Assembly (NCBI RefSeq): GCF_015461805.1
Contig: NZ_JACVZE010000011.1
Span: 62,001-126,000, forward strand
DNA: 64,000 bases
Direction: 5' to 3'
Source: Pseudomonas pisciculturae
Lineage (GTDB): Bacteria > Pseudomonadota > Gammaproteobacteria > Pseudomonadales > Pseudomonadaceae
In this document: piece by piece, positions 42,507 through 50,641 of the stretch
Position numbering within the stretch: the first letter of the stretch is position 1
Layout: every line of letters starts with the position of its first letter
Notes under the pieces: model-generated
What the model saw: only the letters and a program-made list of their open reading frames with translations
The model's database searches: none
Told to the model about the DNA's origin: nothing
Translations under genes and position numbers: made by a program

Positions 42507-42796
42507 ATTGCCTCCGGTTGTGTGGTGACAATGTCCAGCCCTTCGCGCACTTCATTGGAGCAGGCGCGCAGGCGTTCGCCGCTGCGGGTCCAGACCCAGC
42601 AGTCCTGGCACGCGCCCATCAGGCAGAAACCGGCGCGGCGGCCGCTGTCGAATTCGGATTGGCGCAGCGCGTTGCCCTGGGTCAGCAGCGCGACCATCAG
42701 CGTGTCACCCTGCAGGGCCTCGATGGCTGTGCCATCCACGGTCAGGCTGACCGTCGGCCGCCCCTGTTCGGCCAACCTTACAAAACGCCCGCTCAT
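42488..42796 (-). CDS. Ferredoxin-like [2Fe-2S] subunit A (HcnA-like)
   Basis: A 102-aa plant-type [2Fe-2S] protein with the cluster motif GFCLMGACQDCWVWTRSG followed by RLRACSN (C-x4-C-x2-C and a late Cys). It is the small subunit A of the three-part HcnABC-like enzyme and would accept electrons from the flavin subunits. Its ATG overlaps the ABC ATPase stop by 4 bases and its 3' end overlaps subunit B. ATG 42796 is chosen because the frame above it is not conserved. Confidence 0.88.
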   Translation of the reverse strand: MSGRFVRLAEQGRPTVSLTVDGTAIEALQGDTLMVALLTQGNALRQSEFDSGRRAGFCLMGACQDCWVWTRSGERLRACSNEVREGLDIVTTQPEAIWPLHG

Positions 42797-44634
42797 GCGT
42801 AGGCTCCCAAGCTGAGTGTGGTGACGTCCTGCTGTGTCTTGAGCAGTTGAGCGCCGTCGTGATGGCAAAGGATTTCACCACCGTTGTCCAGGGTGCGGCG
42901 GTTCGGCGCGGTGCGGTTGCACAGGCCATCCACACGCACCGGGCAGCGATTGAGAAAGGTGCACAGCTCCGGCACGTTGGCGCGCTCGCCAATCGGCGGC
43001 AGCGCGCCGCAGGTGGTGCCGCAGTTTTCCAGCCAGCCCTGGCGCAGCTCCGGCACCGAGTGGATCAGCAGGTCGGTATACGGATGGAACGGCGCTTCGC
43101 TGAACGACTGACGGCTACCGGCCTGCACCTTGTGGCCGCTGTACATCACCACAATGTCATCGCACAGGGCGCGCACAGTGGAGATGTCGTGGCTGATAAA
43201 CAGGTACGACACGCCGAGTTGCTGGCGCAGGTCGCGCAACAGTTCGAGGATGGCTGCGCCGACTACGGTGTCGAGGGCCGAGGTGACTTCATCGCACAGG
43301 ATCAAGTCAGGCTTGGCCGCCAGGGCACGGGCCAGGTTGACCCGTTGCTTTTGCCCACCGGAAAGCTCGCTCGGGCGGCGTTCGGCCATGTCTCGCGGCA
43401 GGCGCACCAGGTCGAGCAACTCGCCGATGCGTGCCTGCAACGCCGCGCCCTTGAGGCCGAAGTACATCTTGAGCGGACGACTGAGGATGGTCGCCACGCT
43501 GTGCATGGGGTTCAGCGCGGTGTCGGCGTTCTGGAACACCATTTGGATGCGGCGGAACTGCTCCGGGGTGCGTTCTGACAGGCTCGCGCCCAAGGGTTGG
43601 CCGTCAAACGTCAGGCCACCCAACGCAGGCGTCAACAAACCCGCCACCACGCGCGCCAGGGTGGACTTGCCCGAACCCGACTCGCCGATCACCCCAATGG
43701 CCTGGCCACGGCGCACAGTGAGGTCGATGTCTTCGAGCACACGAATCGACGGCATGCCTTGCAGGTTCTTGTTGCCGTAGCCGGCGGTGAGGCCGCTGAT
43801 GGTCAGCAGCGGCGCGTCTTCGGCAATGCCGCAGGGCGGGCGAATGGTGGTGTCGGGGCGCGCAGCGGCCAGCAGGCTACGGGTGTATTCGTGGGCCGGG
43901 CCTTTGAGCAGCGGCGCGGTGGCGCTCTGTTCAAGAATTTGCCCGCCGTTGAGCACCACGATCTGGTCGGCCATTTGCGCCACCACCGCCAAGTCGTGAG
44001 ACACGTACACCGCCGTGGCGCCGCGCTCGCGTACCACGCGTTTGAAGGCGCGCAGTACGTCGATCTGAGTGGTCACGTCCAATGCGGTCGTCGGCTCATC
44101 CAGCACCACCAGCAACGGGTCACTGATCAGCGCCATCGCCGCCATCACCCGTTGCAGTTGCCCGCCGGATACCTGATGCGGGTAGCGTTGGCCGATGCGT
44201 TCCGGATCCGGCAGAGCCAAATCGCGAAACAGGCCGATGGCCTTGGCTTGCAGCTCGGCGCGGCTACCAAGGCCGTGGATCAGGGCGCCCTCCACCACTT
44301 GGTCGATCAGCTTCTTGGCGGGGTTGAACGCCGCTGCGGCACTTTGCGCGATATAAGACACGCGGTTACCGCGCAGGCCTTGCAGTTGTTTTTCGCTGAG
44401 GGCGAGCATGTCGTGTTCCCCCACCTGCACCACGCCGCCAGACAAGCGACAACCGCGCCGGGCATAACCGAGCAAGGCCAGGGCAATGGTGGTTTTGCCG
44501 GAGCCGGACTCGCCGATCAGCGCCAATACTTCGCCCTTTTCCAGGCTAAAGCTCACACCCTTGACGATCTCCACCTCGCCGCGCTCGCCACAGGCGACTA
44601 CGCGCAGGTCTTGCACACGAATCAATTCGGTCAT
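42793..44634 (-). CDS. Dipeptide/opine-type ABC transporter, fused ATPase (two domains)
   Basis: A 613-aa protein with two complete ABC domains. Domain 1 has Walker A GESGSGKTT, signature VSGGQLQRV and Walker B VVLDEPTTALD; domain 2 has GESGSGKST, LSGGQKQRV and LCDEVTSALD. A C-terminal Cys-rich oligopeptide-type extension (NRCPVRVDGLCN) follows. Fused OppDF-type ATPases (as in GsiA/DdpDF-like systems) drive import of dipeptides, glutathione or opines. It is encoded between the two permeases and the oxidase subunit A, all in the same direction, so transport and oxidation are co-expressed. Confidence 0.92.
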   Translation of the reverse strand: MTELIRVQDLRVVACGERGEVEIVKGVSFSLEKGEVLALIGESGSGKTTIALALLGYARRGCRLSGGVVQVGEHDMLALSEKQLQGLRGNRVSYIAQSAAAAFNPAKKLIDQVVEGALIHGLGSRAELQAKAIGLFRDLALPDPERIGQRYPHQVSGGQLQRVMAAMALISDPLLVVLDEPTTALDVTTQIDVLRAFKRVVRERGATAVYVSHDLAVVAQMADQIVVLNGGQILEQSATAPLLKGPAHEYTRSLLAAARPDTTIRPPCGIAEDAPLLTISGLTAGYGNKNLQGMPSIRVLEDIDLTVRRGQAIGVIGESGSGKSTLARVVAGLLTPALGGLTFDGQPLGASLSERTPEQFRRIQMVFQNADTALNPMHSVATILSRPLKMYFGLKGAALQARIGELLDLVRLPRDMAERRPSELSGGQKQRVNLARALAAKPDLILCDEVTSALDTVVGAAILELLRDLRQQLGVSYLFISHDISTVRALCDDIVVMYSGHKVQAGSRQSFSEAPFHPYTDLLIHSVPELRQGWLENCGTTCGALPPIGERANVPELCTFLNRCPVRVDGLCNRTAPNRRTLDNGGEILCHHDGAQLLKTQQDVTTLSLGAYA

Positions 44635-44635
44635 T

Positions 44636-45511
44636 TCAATGGCCTCCCGTGCGGCGACTGCGTCGGGATGACAGTCTGTCGATAAACAAGTTGACCCCAA
44701 TGGTCAGGGTGCCGATGGCCAGCGCCGGCAGCACGATAGCCGGTGCGCCCTGGCCGAGGCCGCCGATGTTTTCCCGTACCAGCGAACCGAGGTCCGCATC
44801 CGGCGGTTGTACGCCAAGGCCAAGGAAGCTCATGCCGCTAAGCAGCAACACGATAAAACCAAAGCGCAGCCCCAGGTCGGTAAGTACCGGGTTGAGCATG
44901 TTCGGCAAAATCTCTACGCAGGCAATGTACAAGCGGCGTTCGCCACGGGTGCGGGCCACCTGCACGTATTCCAGGGCTTCGATATTCACCGCCATGCTGC
45001 GGGCAATGCGGAACGCGCCGGGGCTGAAACTCAGCACCGCGGTGCAGATCAATAGGGTCACCGATGAGCCGAATGCCGAAACCATGATCAGCGCCAGCAT
45101 CTTGCTCGGGATCGAGATAAACGCGTCCATCAGGCGACTGATGATTTCATCCAACCATTTGGGCGACACCACCGACAGCAACGCGCAACCAGTGCCCAGG
45201 CCGCTGGCCAGAATCGCTGCCACCAGCGCCAGGCCAACAGTGAAGCGTGCACCCACCAACACCCGGCTGAGCATGTCGCGCCCCAGGTAATCGGTGCCAA
45301 ACGGGTAGGCAGCGCTGAGGCCCTCAAAGATATTGTCAGAGACCACTTCCCCCACCGGGTGCGGCGCCAGCCATGGGCCGAACAGCGCCACCAGCAGCCA
45401 GATCACGCACACGCCAGCGCCCACCAGCCCCAGCCACGAAGGCCCGCTGGAGACCTTGCCCGCCGACAAGTCGGGGGTGGCAGGCGTAGATTTCACAATG
45501 AGATTGTTCAT
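44636..45511 (-). CDS. ABC transporter permease (DppC-like)
   Basis: A 291-aa inner membrane protein with about six TM helices and the EAA-type loop (ALEYVQVARTRGERRLYIACVEILPNMLNPVL). The N-terminal region GLVGAGVCVIWLLVALFGPWLAPHPVG and YPFGTDYLGRDMLSRVLVGAR are typical of DppC/OppC permeases. It is the second permease of the family-5 importer. Its start overlaps the first permease by 4 bases (45508-45511). Confidence 0.92.
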   Translation of the reverse strand: MNNLIVKSTPATPDLSAGKVSSGPSWLGLVGAGVCVIWLLVALFGPWLAPHPVGEVVSDNIFEGLSAAYPFGTDYLGRDMLSRVLVGARFTVGLALVAAILASGLGTGCALLSVVSPKWLDEIISRLMDAFISIPSKMLALIMVSAFGSSVTLLICTAVLSFSPGAFRIARSMAVNIEALEYVQVARTRGERRLYIACVEILPNMLNPVLTDLGLRFGFIVLLLSGMSFLGLGVQPPDADLGSLVRENIGGLGQGAPAIVLPALAIGTLTIGVNLFIDRLSSRRSRRTGGH

Positions 45512-46464
45512 TGGTTTCTCAGCCTCGGGTTGGACAGGATCGCGCACAGGTCGGCCAGCAGCACCAGGCCCAGGTAAGCCGCGCAGAACAACATGGTGCA
45601 GGCTTGTACCAGCGCCATGTCACGGTTGGTCACCGCATCGACCATCAGGCTGGCGATGCCGGGGTAGTTGAAAATCGTCTCGACAATCACCACCCCGCCC
45701 AGCAGGTACGACAGGCTCAGCGCGATGGCATTGGCAATCGGCCCGATGGCGTTAGGCAGTGCGTGTTGCAGCACGATGCGCACCGGGCCGACGCCTTTGA
45801 GGCGAGCCATTTCCACGTAGGCGCTGTCAAGTTGGTCGATCACCGCAGCGCGGGTCATGCGTGCCATTTGCGCGACGATCACGCAGCACAGGGTCATCAC
45901 CGGCAAAGCGTAGGTGCGCAAAAATTGCAGCGGCGAGGTGATGTCGCTGGCATAGGACAACGCCGACAGCCAGCCCAGGTTCACTGCAAAGATCAGCACC
46001 GCCAGGGTCGCCACCAAAAACTCCGGCACCGCGACCATGGCCAGGGTGACAAAGCTCAAAAAACTGTCGATGCGCCCGCCCCGGCCCATGGCCGAGCCAA
46101 TGCCCAGCACCAGCGCCACCGGCACCGACACCAGCGCCGTGGTGGCCGCCAGCATCAGGGTATTGGGCACGCGCCCGGCCATCAGCTCACCCACCGGCAT
46201 GGCGTTGGACACCGACACGCCCATGTCGCCACTGAGCAGGCTCATCAGCCAGTGCAGGTAACGCAGCACACCGGGTTGGTCCAACCCCAGTTTCAGGCGC
46301 AGTGCCGCCACCTGTTCCGGGGTGGCGAACTGGCCCAGGGATTGTTGCGCCGCGTCCCCCGGCAGTACGGCCGTGATCGCAAACACGACCATGGACACGA
46401 TCAACAAGGTCACGACCCCGGCACCCAGGCGCCGGCCGATCAACCACAGCGTATTGCTATTCAT
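45508..46464 (-). CDS. ABC transporter permease (DppB-like)
   Basis: A 318-aa permease: N-terminal TM followed by a large periplasmic region (TAVLPGDAAQQSLGQFATPEQV, RLKLGLDQPGVLRYLHWL), then TM core and EAA loop DSAYVEMARLKGVGPVRIVLQHALPNAIGP. This is the DppB/OppB pattern. With the DppC-like permease it forms the membrane channel of the importer. ATG 46464 (MNSNTLWLIGRRLGAG) begins the conserved region; the longer frame to 46683 is not coding. Confidence 0.92.
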   Translation of the reverse strand: MNSNTLWLIGRRLGAGVVTLLIVSMVVFAITAVLPGDAAQQSLGQFATPEQVAALRLKLGLDQPGVLRYLHWLMSLLSGDMGVSVSNAMPVGELMAGRVPNTLMLAATTALVSVPVALVLGIGSAMGRGGRIDSFLSFVTLAMVAVPEFLVATLAVLIFAVNLGWLSALSYASDITSPLQFLRTYALPVMTLCCVIVAQMARMTRAAVIDQLDSAYVEMARLKGVGPVRIVLQHALPNAIGPIANAIALSLSYLLGGVVIVETIFNYPGIASLMVDAVTNRDMALVQACTMLFCAAYLGLVLLADLCAILSNPRLRNQ

Positions 46465-46483
46465 CGCCCTGCCCTCACTGTGT

Positions 46484-48121
46484 TCACGCGTCCAGCCACA
46501 CCTGCTCGGCGAACATGTAGCCCATGAAACCGCCCAGCGGGTTGGAGTCGTAGCCCTTGATGCGTTGGTCGACGCCGTCGATGTTGCTGATAAACACCGG
46601 CACGCCGATGCCGCTGTGGTCATGCACCAGGGTTTGCATGTCTGCGTACATCTTGGCGCGCTTGGCGTCGTCGGTTTCGCCACGGGCCAGCATCAGCAGT
46701 TGGTCGAACTGGTCGTTCTGCCAGCCGGACTCGTTCCACGGCGCCTTGGACTGGAAGAACTGCGAGAACATCACGTCGGCATTCGGCCTTGGGTTGATGT
46801 TGCCGAAGCTCAGCGGGTGCTTCATCCAGTGGTTGGACCAGTAGCCGTCACTGGGCAGGCGGTTCACGTCGAGCTTGAGCCCGGCCTGCTTGGCCGATTG
46901 CTGCAACAGCACGGCGATGTCTACCGAGCCGGTGGCGGCAGGCGATGCCATGACGGGCATGGTGATACTTTCCATCCCGGCCTTTTTCAGCAGGAACCTG
47001 GCTTTTTCCGGGTCGTAGACGGTCTGCGGCAGGTCGGCATTGAAGTAGCGCGAGCCCGGCGCAATCGGGTGGTCGTTGCCCACCACGGCAAAGCCTCGGA
47101 ACACGGCGGACTTGACCTGTTCACGGTCCAGCAGCAGCTTCATGGCCTGGGTGAAGTCGGCGTTTTTGCCGGGCAACTGGTCCTGGCGAATGATCAAGTC
47201 AGTGTAGTTGCCCGAAGGCGCATCGACCACGCGGTGCTTGGCGCTGGCGGCAATGCGCGTGGTGGAACGCGGGTTGACCTCGTTGATCATGTGCACGTCG
47301 CCCGACAGCAGCGCGTTGACCCGCGACGGCTCGTCGGAGATGGCGATGAACTCGATCTCGTCGAGGTACGGCAGGCCCGGTTTCCAGTAGTTCTTGTTGC
47401 GCACGGCTATCGACCGCACGCCAGGCTTGAACTCGCCCACGGTGAACGGCCCGGTGCCGATGCCTTTGTTGAAGTCGGTGGTGCCTTCGGGAACGATCAA
47501 CAGGTGCGACACGGCGAGGATCGACGGCAACTCGGCGTTGGGCGCGCTGAGGCGGATCTGCACTTCGTTGGGGCCGCTGGCCTTGATCTCGGTGATCTGT
47601 TCCATCAACGGCATGACTTTGGAGCCGGTGAGTGGGTCTTTGTGGCGGCTTAAGGAGAACACCACGTCGGCGGCGGTGAGGCTCTTGCCGTTGTGGAAGG
47701 TTACGTCCTTGCGCAGGGTGATGGTCCATAGGGTGGCGTCTGTGTTGTCGATGCGTTCGGCCAGCTCCAGTTGCGGCACCAGGTGCTTATCGAAACGGGT
47801 CAGGCCGTTGTAGAACATGAAGTGGCGCACGTAGTCGGTAGACAACGCGCCCTTGGCCGGGTCGAGGGTGTCGGCGGTGGAGCTGGACATGCCGGCCACG
47901 CGGATCTTGCCGCCGGGCTTGCCCTTGCCGGCGGTAGCGGCTTCATCGGCGAACAATTTGCCAGCGGCGCCGAACAGGCTGCCTGCACCGGCGGCGGCTA
48001 CACCGGCCACGCCGAGCATCTGCAAGGCGTTGCGGCGCGACATGCCGCGATTGAGGCTTTCGAAGACCCGCAGGCTGTCCTGACCGGAGATAAGCTCGGG
48101 GGTGTTTTTGTTGTCAGTCAT
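46484..48121 (-). CDS. ABC transporter substrate-binding protein (family 5, Tat signal)
   Basis: A 545-aa periplasmic binding protein of SBP family 5 (dipeptide/opine type). A twin-arginine signal, MSRRNALQMLGVAGVAAAGAG, near residue 27 sends it folded to the periplasm. Mature motifs include DTLDPAKGALSTDYVRHFMFYNGL, LRKDVTFHNGKSLTAADVVFSL and the hinge region RYFNADLPQTVYDPEKARFLL. The Tat signal suggests a folding or cofactor need. It binds the compound imported by the permeases and the fused ATPase downstream. Confidence 0.92.
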   Translation of the reverse strand: MTDNKNTPELISGQDSLRVFESLNRGMSRRNALQMLGVAGVAAAGAGSLFGAAGKLFADEAATAGKGKPGGKIRVAGMSSSTADTLDPAKGALSTDYVRHFMFYNGLTRFDKHLVPQLELAERIDNTDATLWTITLRKDVTFHNGKSLTAADVVFSLSRHKDPLTGSKVMPLMEQITEIKASGPNEVQIRLSAPNAELPSILAVSHLLIVPEGTTDFNKGIGTGPFTVGEFKPGVRSIAVRNKNYWKPGLPYLDEIEFIAISDEPSRVNALLSGDVHMINEVNPRSTTRIAASAKHRVVDAPSGNYTDLIIRQDQLPGKNADFTQAMKLLLDREQVKSAVFRGFAVVGNDHPIAPGSRYFNADLPQTVYDPEKARFLLKKAGMESITMPVMASPAATGSVDIAVLLQQSAKQAGLKLDVNRLPSDGYWSNHWMKHPLSFGNINPRPNADVMFSQFFQSKAPWNESGWQNDQFDQLLMLARGETDDAKRAKMYADMQTLVHDHSGIGVPVFISNIDGVDQRIKGYDSNPLGGFMGYMFAEQVWLDA

Positions 48122-48209
48122 ATCAAGGCTACCTGTCGATAATCGGAAGAATCGAGTGCTGCGGATGTCCGCAGCGTCCTGGAAACGCAAACGACGGTGA
48201 CGCAAGAAC

Positions 48210-49484
48210 TCAGTGCAGATAATCCTGAAAGCGGTAGTAAGCGCCCACAAATGGCAGGAACCAGGGCTTGCCGAAATGACCCGGAATCGCCGGCCAGTCC
48301 AATTCACCCCACGGGTTGGCCGCCGCGTTGCCGGCCATGACCTCGGCCATTACCTGACCCATGTGCACCGACATCTGCACGCCGTGGCCGCTGTAGCCCA
48401 TGGAGTGGAACACGCCGCCATGCTGGCCGGCGCGAGGCAGGCGGTCAGAGGTCATGTCCACCAGGCCGCCCCAGCAATAGTCGATCTTCACGTGCGCCAA
48501 CTGCGGGAACATGTTCAGCATCGCGGCTTGCAGCACCTTGCCGCTCTTGGCGTCAGAGACGCTGTCAGACATGGCAAACCGCGCACGCCCGCCAAACAGC
48601 AGGCGGTTGTCCGGGGTGAGGCGAAAGTAGTTGCCGATCATGCGGCTGGTGACATACGCCCGGTGCTGGGGCAGTAACTGATCGATCAGGGTTTGCGGCA
48701 AGACTTCGGTGGCGATCACAAAACTGCCCACCGGCACGATGCGTCGGCGATACCAACCCAAATCGCCGTGCTGGCAGGCGCCGGTGGCCAGCAACACTTG
48801 CCCGGCGTGCAGCGAACCCTTGGCGGTGTTGACCTGGTAACCGTTGGCCTGGGGTTTCCAGTCCTTGACCGGGGTGTGTTCGTAAACCATCGCACCGTTA
48901 CGCGCCGCCGCTTCGGCAAGGCCCACGCCAAAACGCCCGACATGCATCTGCACCCCGTTGCGTTGCAGCAAACCGCCGTGGAACTGCGCCGAATTGACTT
49001 CGGCACGGGTTTGATCGGCGCTGAGCAACTCGACCTCAGCATCCACTTCCTTGCGGATCAGCTCGCAGGTGCGGGCCAGTCCTTCGTAATGCATCGGCTT
49101 GGCCGCCAGCTTGAGCTTGCCGTTGCGTACCAAATCGCAGGCGATGCCTTCTTGCTCCACCACTGAAACCACGGTTTGCACCGCACTTTCATAAGCCTGG
49201 TAATACGCCCGCGCCTTGTCAGCACCGAGGCTGGCGTGCAGACCGGCGTAGTCCTGGGCCACCCCGGTGTTGCACTGCCCACCGTTACGCCCGGAGGCTT
49301 CGCCGATCACGCGCCCGGCATCGAGCACCACGACGCTGGCGCCCTTGAGCGCCAACGCCCGTGCCGCTGCCAGGCCGGTGAACCCACCGCCCACCACCGC
49401 CACATCGACCTGCCGGGGCAAGCCGCCCAACTGGGCACCGGTGAAGGCCGGTGCGGTGTCGAGCCAATAGGATTCACTGCCCAT
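48210..49484 (-). CDS. FAD-dependent amine oxidoreductase (PuuB-like)
   Basis: A 424-aa flavoprotein of the DAO/GlpO fold: VDVAVVGGGFTGLAAARALALKG, then GRNGGQCNTGVAQDY, and late SMGYSGHGVQMSVHMGQVMAE, which is the PuuB/gamma-glutamylputrescine oxidase-type C-terminus. Such enzymes oxidise a primary or secondary amine next to an acyl-amide, giving an aldehyde. It lies between the HAD dehalogenase and the binding protein gene, upstream of the three-subunit oxidase. The substrate is presumably the same imported compound or a derivative. Confidence 0.87.
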   Translation of the reverse strand: MGSESYWLDTAPAFTGAQLGGLPRQVDVAVVGGGFTGLAAARALALKGASVVVLDAGRVIGEASGRNGGQCNTGVAQDYAGLHASLGADKARAYYQAYESAVQTVVSVVEQEGIACDLVRNGKLKLAAKPMHYEGLARTCELIRKEVDAEVELLSADQTRAEVNSAQFHGGLLQRNGVQMHVGRFGVGLAEAAARNGAMVYEHTPVKDWKPQANGYQVNTAKGSLHAGQVLLATGACQHGDLGWYRRRIVPVGSFVIATEVLPQTLIDQLLPQHRAYVTSRMIGNYFRLTPDNRLLFGGRARFAMSDSVSDAKSGKVLQAAMLNMFPQLAHVKIDYCWGGLVDMTSDRLPRAGQHGGVFHSMGYSGHGVQMSVHMGQVMAEVMAGNAAANPWGELDWPAIPGHFGKPWFLPFVGAYYRFQDYLH

Positions 49485-49505
49485 GTCTTACCCCTTGGAG
49501 TGCGA

Positions 49506-50174
49506 TTACAAGCCGACCAGCCCAGCCAACCCACCGATATCAGTGATCTGCCGGTATTCGTAGAAGGCGTTGGCCGGCACTTCATGACCACGCGCTACAA
49601 ACGCCTTGTTCTTGATCTTCATGTCATGGGCCGGCATCAGGTCATAACGGAAGCTGGAAGACACATGCAAGATGTCTTCCGGACCGCACCCCAGGTTGTC
49701 GAGCATGAATTCAAACGCGGCCAGGCGCGGCTTGTAGGCCTGGGCCTGTTCGGCGGTGAACACCTTGTGGAACGGCGCGCCGAGCTTGTCGACGTTGGAC
49801 ATGATCTGGCTGTCGCTGGCGTTGGAGAAGATCACCAAGGGGATCTTGTCGGCGATTTTCGACAGGCCCGCGGGCACGTCCGCATGGGGGCCCCAGGTCG
49901 GCACGGCGTCGTAATACAGCTGGCCTTCTTCGCGGTAGTCGATACCCCAGCGCTTGCAGGTACGGGCCAGGGCGGTCTTGAGGATTTCGTCATACGGGCG
50001 CCAGTCGCCCATGACCTGGTCGAGGCGGTAGGCGGAGAAGTCCTTGACGAACTGGTCCATCTGCTCAGGTTTAATGCGGTCGGCGAAGATCTCCCGGGTC
50101 ATGGTGCCCATATGGAAGTTGGTCAGCGTACCGTAGCAGTCGAACGTAATGAATTTGGGACGAAGAAAGCTCAT
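49506..50174 (-). CDS. HAD-superfamily type II haloacid dehalogenase-like protein
   Basis: A 222-aa protein with motif I ITFDCYGTLTNF (nucleophile Asp), motif II VIFSNASDSQ, Lys in QAYKPRLAAFEFML, and motif III LHVSSSFRYDLMPAHDM, matching type II haloacid dehalogenases and their phosphatase cousins. The nucleophile and Lys are kept. It is first gene of the long leftward operon and 21 bases from the PuuB-like gene. The natural substrate is unknown. ATG 50174 has CAGGA about 10 bases upstream. Confidence 0.87.
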   Translation of the reverse strand: MSFLRPKFITFDCYGTLTNFHMGTMTREIFADRIKPEQMDQFVKDFSAYRLDQVMGDWRPYDEILKTALARTCKRWGIDYREEGQLYYDAVPTWGPHADVPAGLSKIADKIPLVIFSNASDSQIMSNVDKLGAPFHKVFTAEQAQAYKPRLAAFEFMLDNLGCGPEDILHVSSSFRYDLMPAHDMKIKNKAFVARGHEVPANAFYEYRQITDIGGLAGLVGL

Positions 50175-50512
50175 TGAGTGCGGTCCTGAAGTCAGTTGAG
50201 TGTGGCAAGCGTTCGCTGCCCTGGCGGCGCGTCGGCCTCGTTGCAGCACAGGTTCATTACACCACTGTGAAATAAGCATATGCCGTCTAAAACGCCCCCC
50301 GCTCAATATAAACCACCGTTTTGGGGGCAGGCCTCAGCAGAGTTTGCGGTGCGCGCCAGGCTTGGGCAGGGCCTGTGTTTATGCGCTTTTAGGGGGCTTT
50401 GGCGGGTGGGAGGCTTGAGAATGGGGGGTTGGCGCGCCAAAACCTCAGCTGGACGCAGTGTTTTATGCGGCGGCGGGCGTAGCAGGGTATTTCAGGGGTA
50501 TGCAGATCAAAA
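50175..50512. other. Upstream region of the catabolic operon
   Basis: A gene-free stretch of about 340 bases between the leftward operon start and the REP pair. It should hold the operon promoter. No obvious sigma54 or Fur site was identified. Confidence 0.5.
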
Positions 50513-50616
50513 TGTGGGAGGGGGCTTGCCCCCGATAGCAGTGTGTCAGTCACTTGATTTGTAGCTGACACACCGCCATCGGGAGCAAGTCGAATCGTCG
50601 CACCGCCCCTCCCACA
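50513..50616. repeat. REP pair, variant with inserted segment
   Basis: A REP pair (tgtgggagggggcttgcccc ...) whose right arm includes the same insert, gtcgaatcgtcgcaccgc, as at 36.1 kb and 63.45 kb. It separates the operon upstream region from the aldehyde dehydrogenase 3' end. Confidence 0.88.
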
Positions 50617-50641
50617 TTTGAACCGTGGTTTGAGCAGAAAT

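Noticed and set aside
39979..42796. True hcnABC hydrogen cyanide synthase operon
   Set aside because: Domain order matches, but the setting (peptide-type importer, ArgE, GabD) and translational coupling to transport favour a different amine substrate.
43597..44685. Plus-strand ORF of 362 codons
   Set aside because: Antisense to the fused ABC ATPase with intact Walker motifs on the other strand.
46322..47653. Plus-strand ORF of 443 codons
   Set aside because: Antisense to the binding protein and permease genes; no motif.
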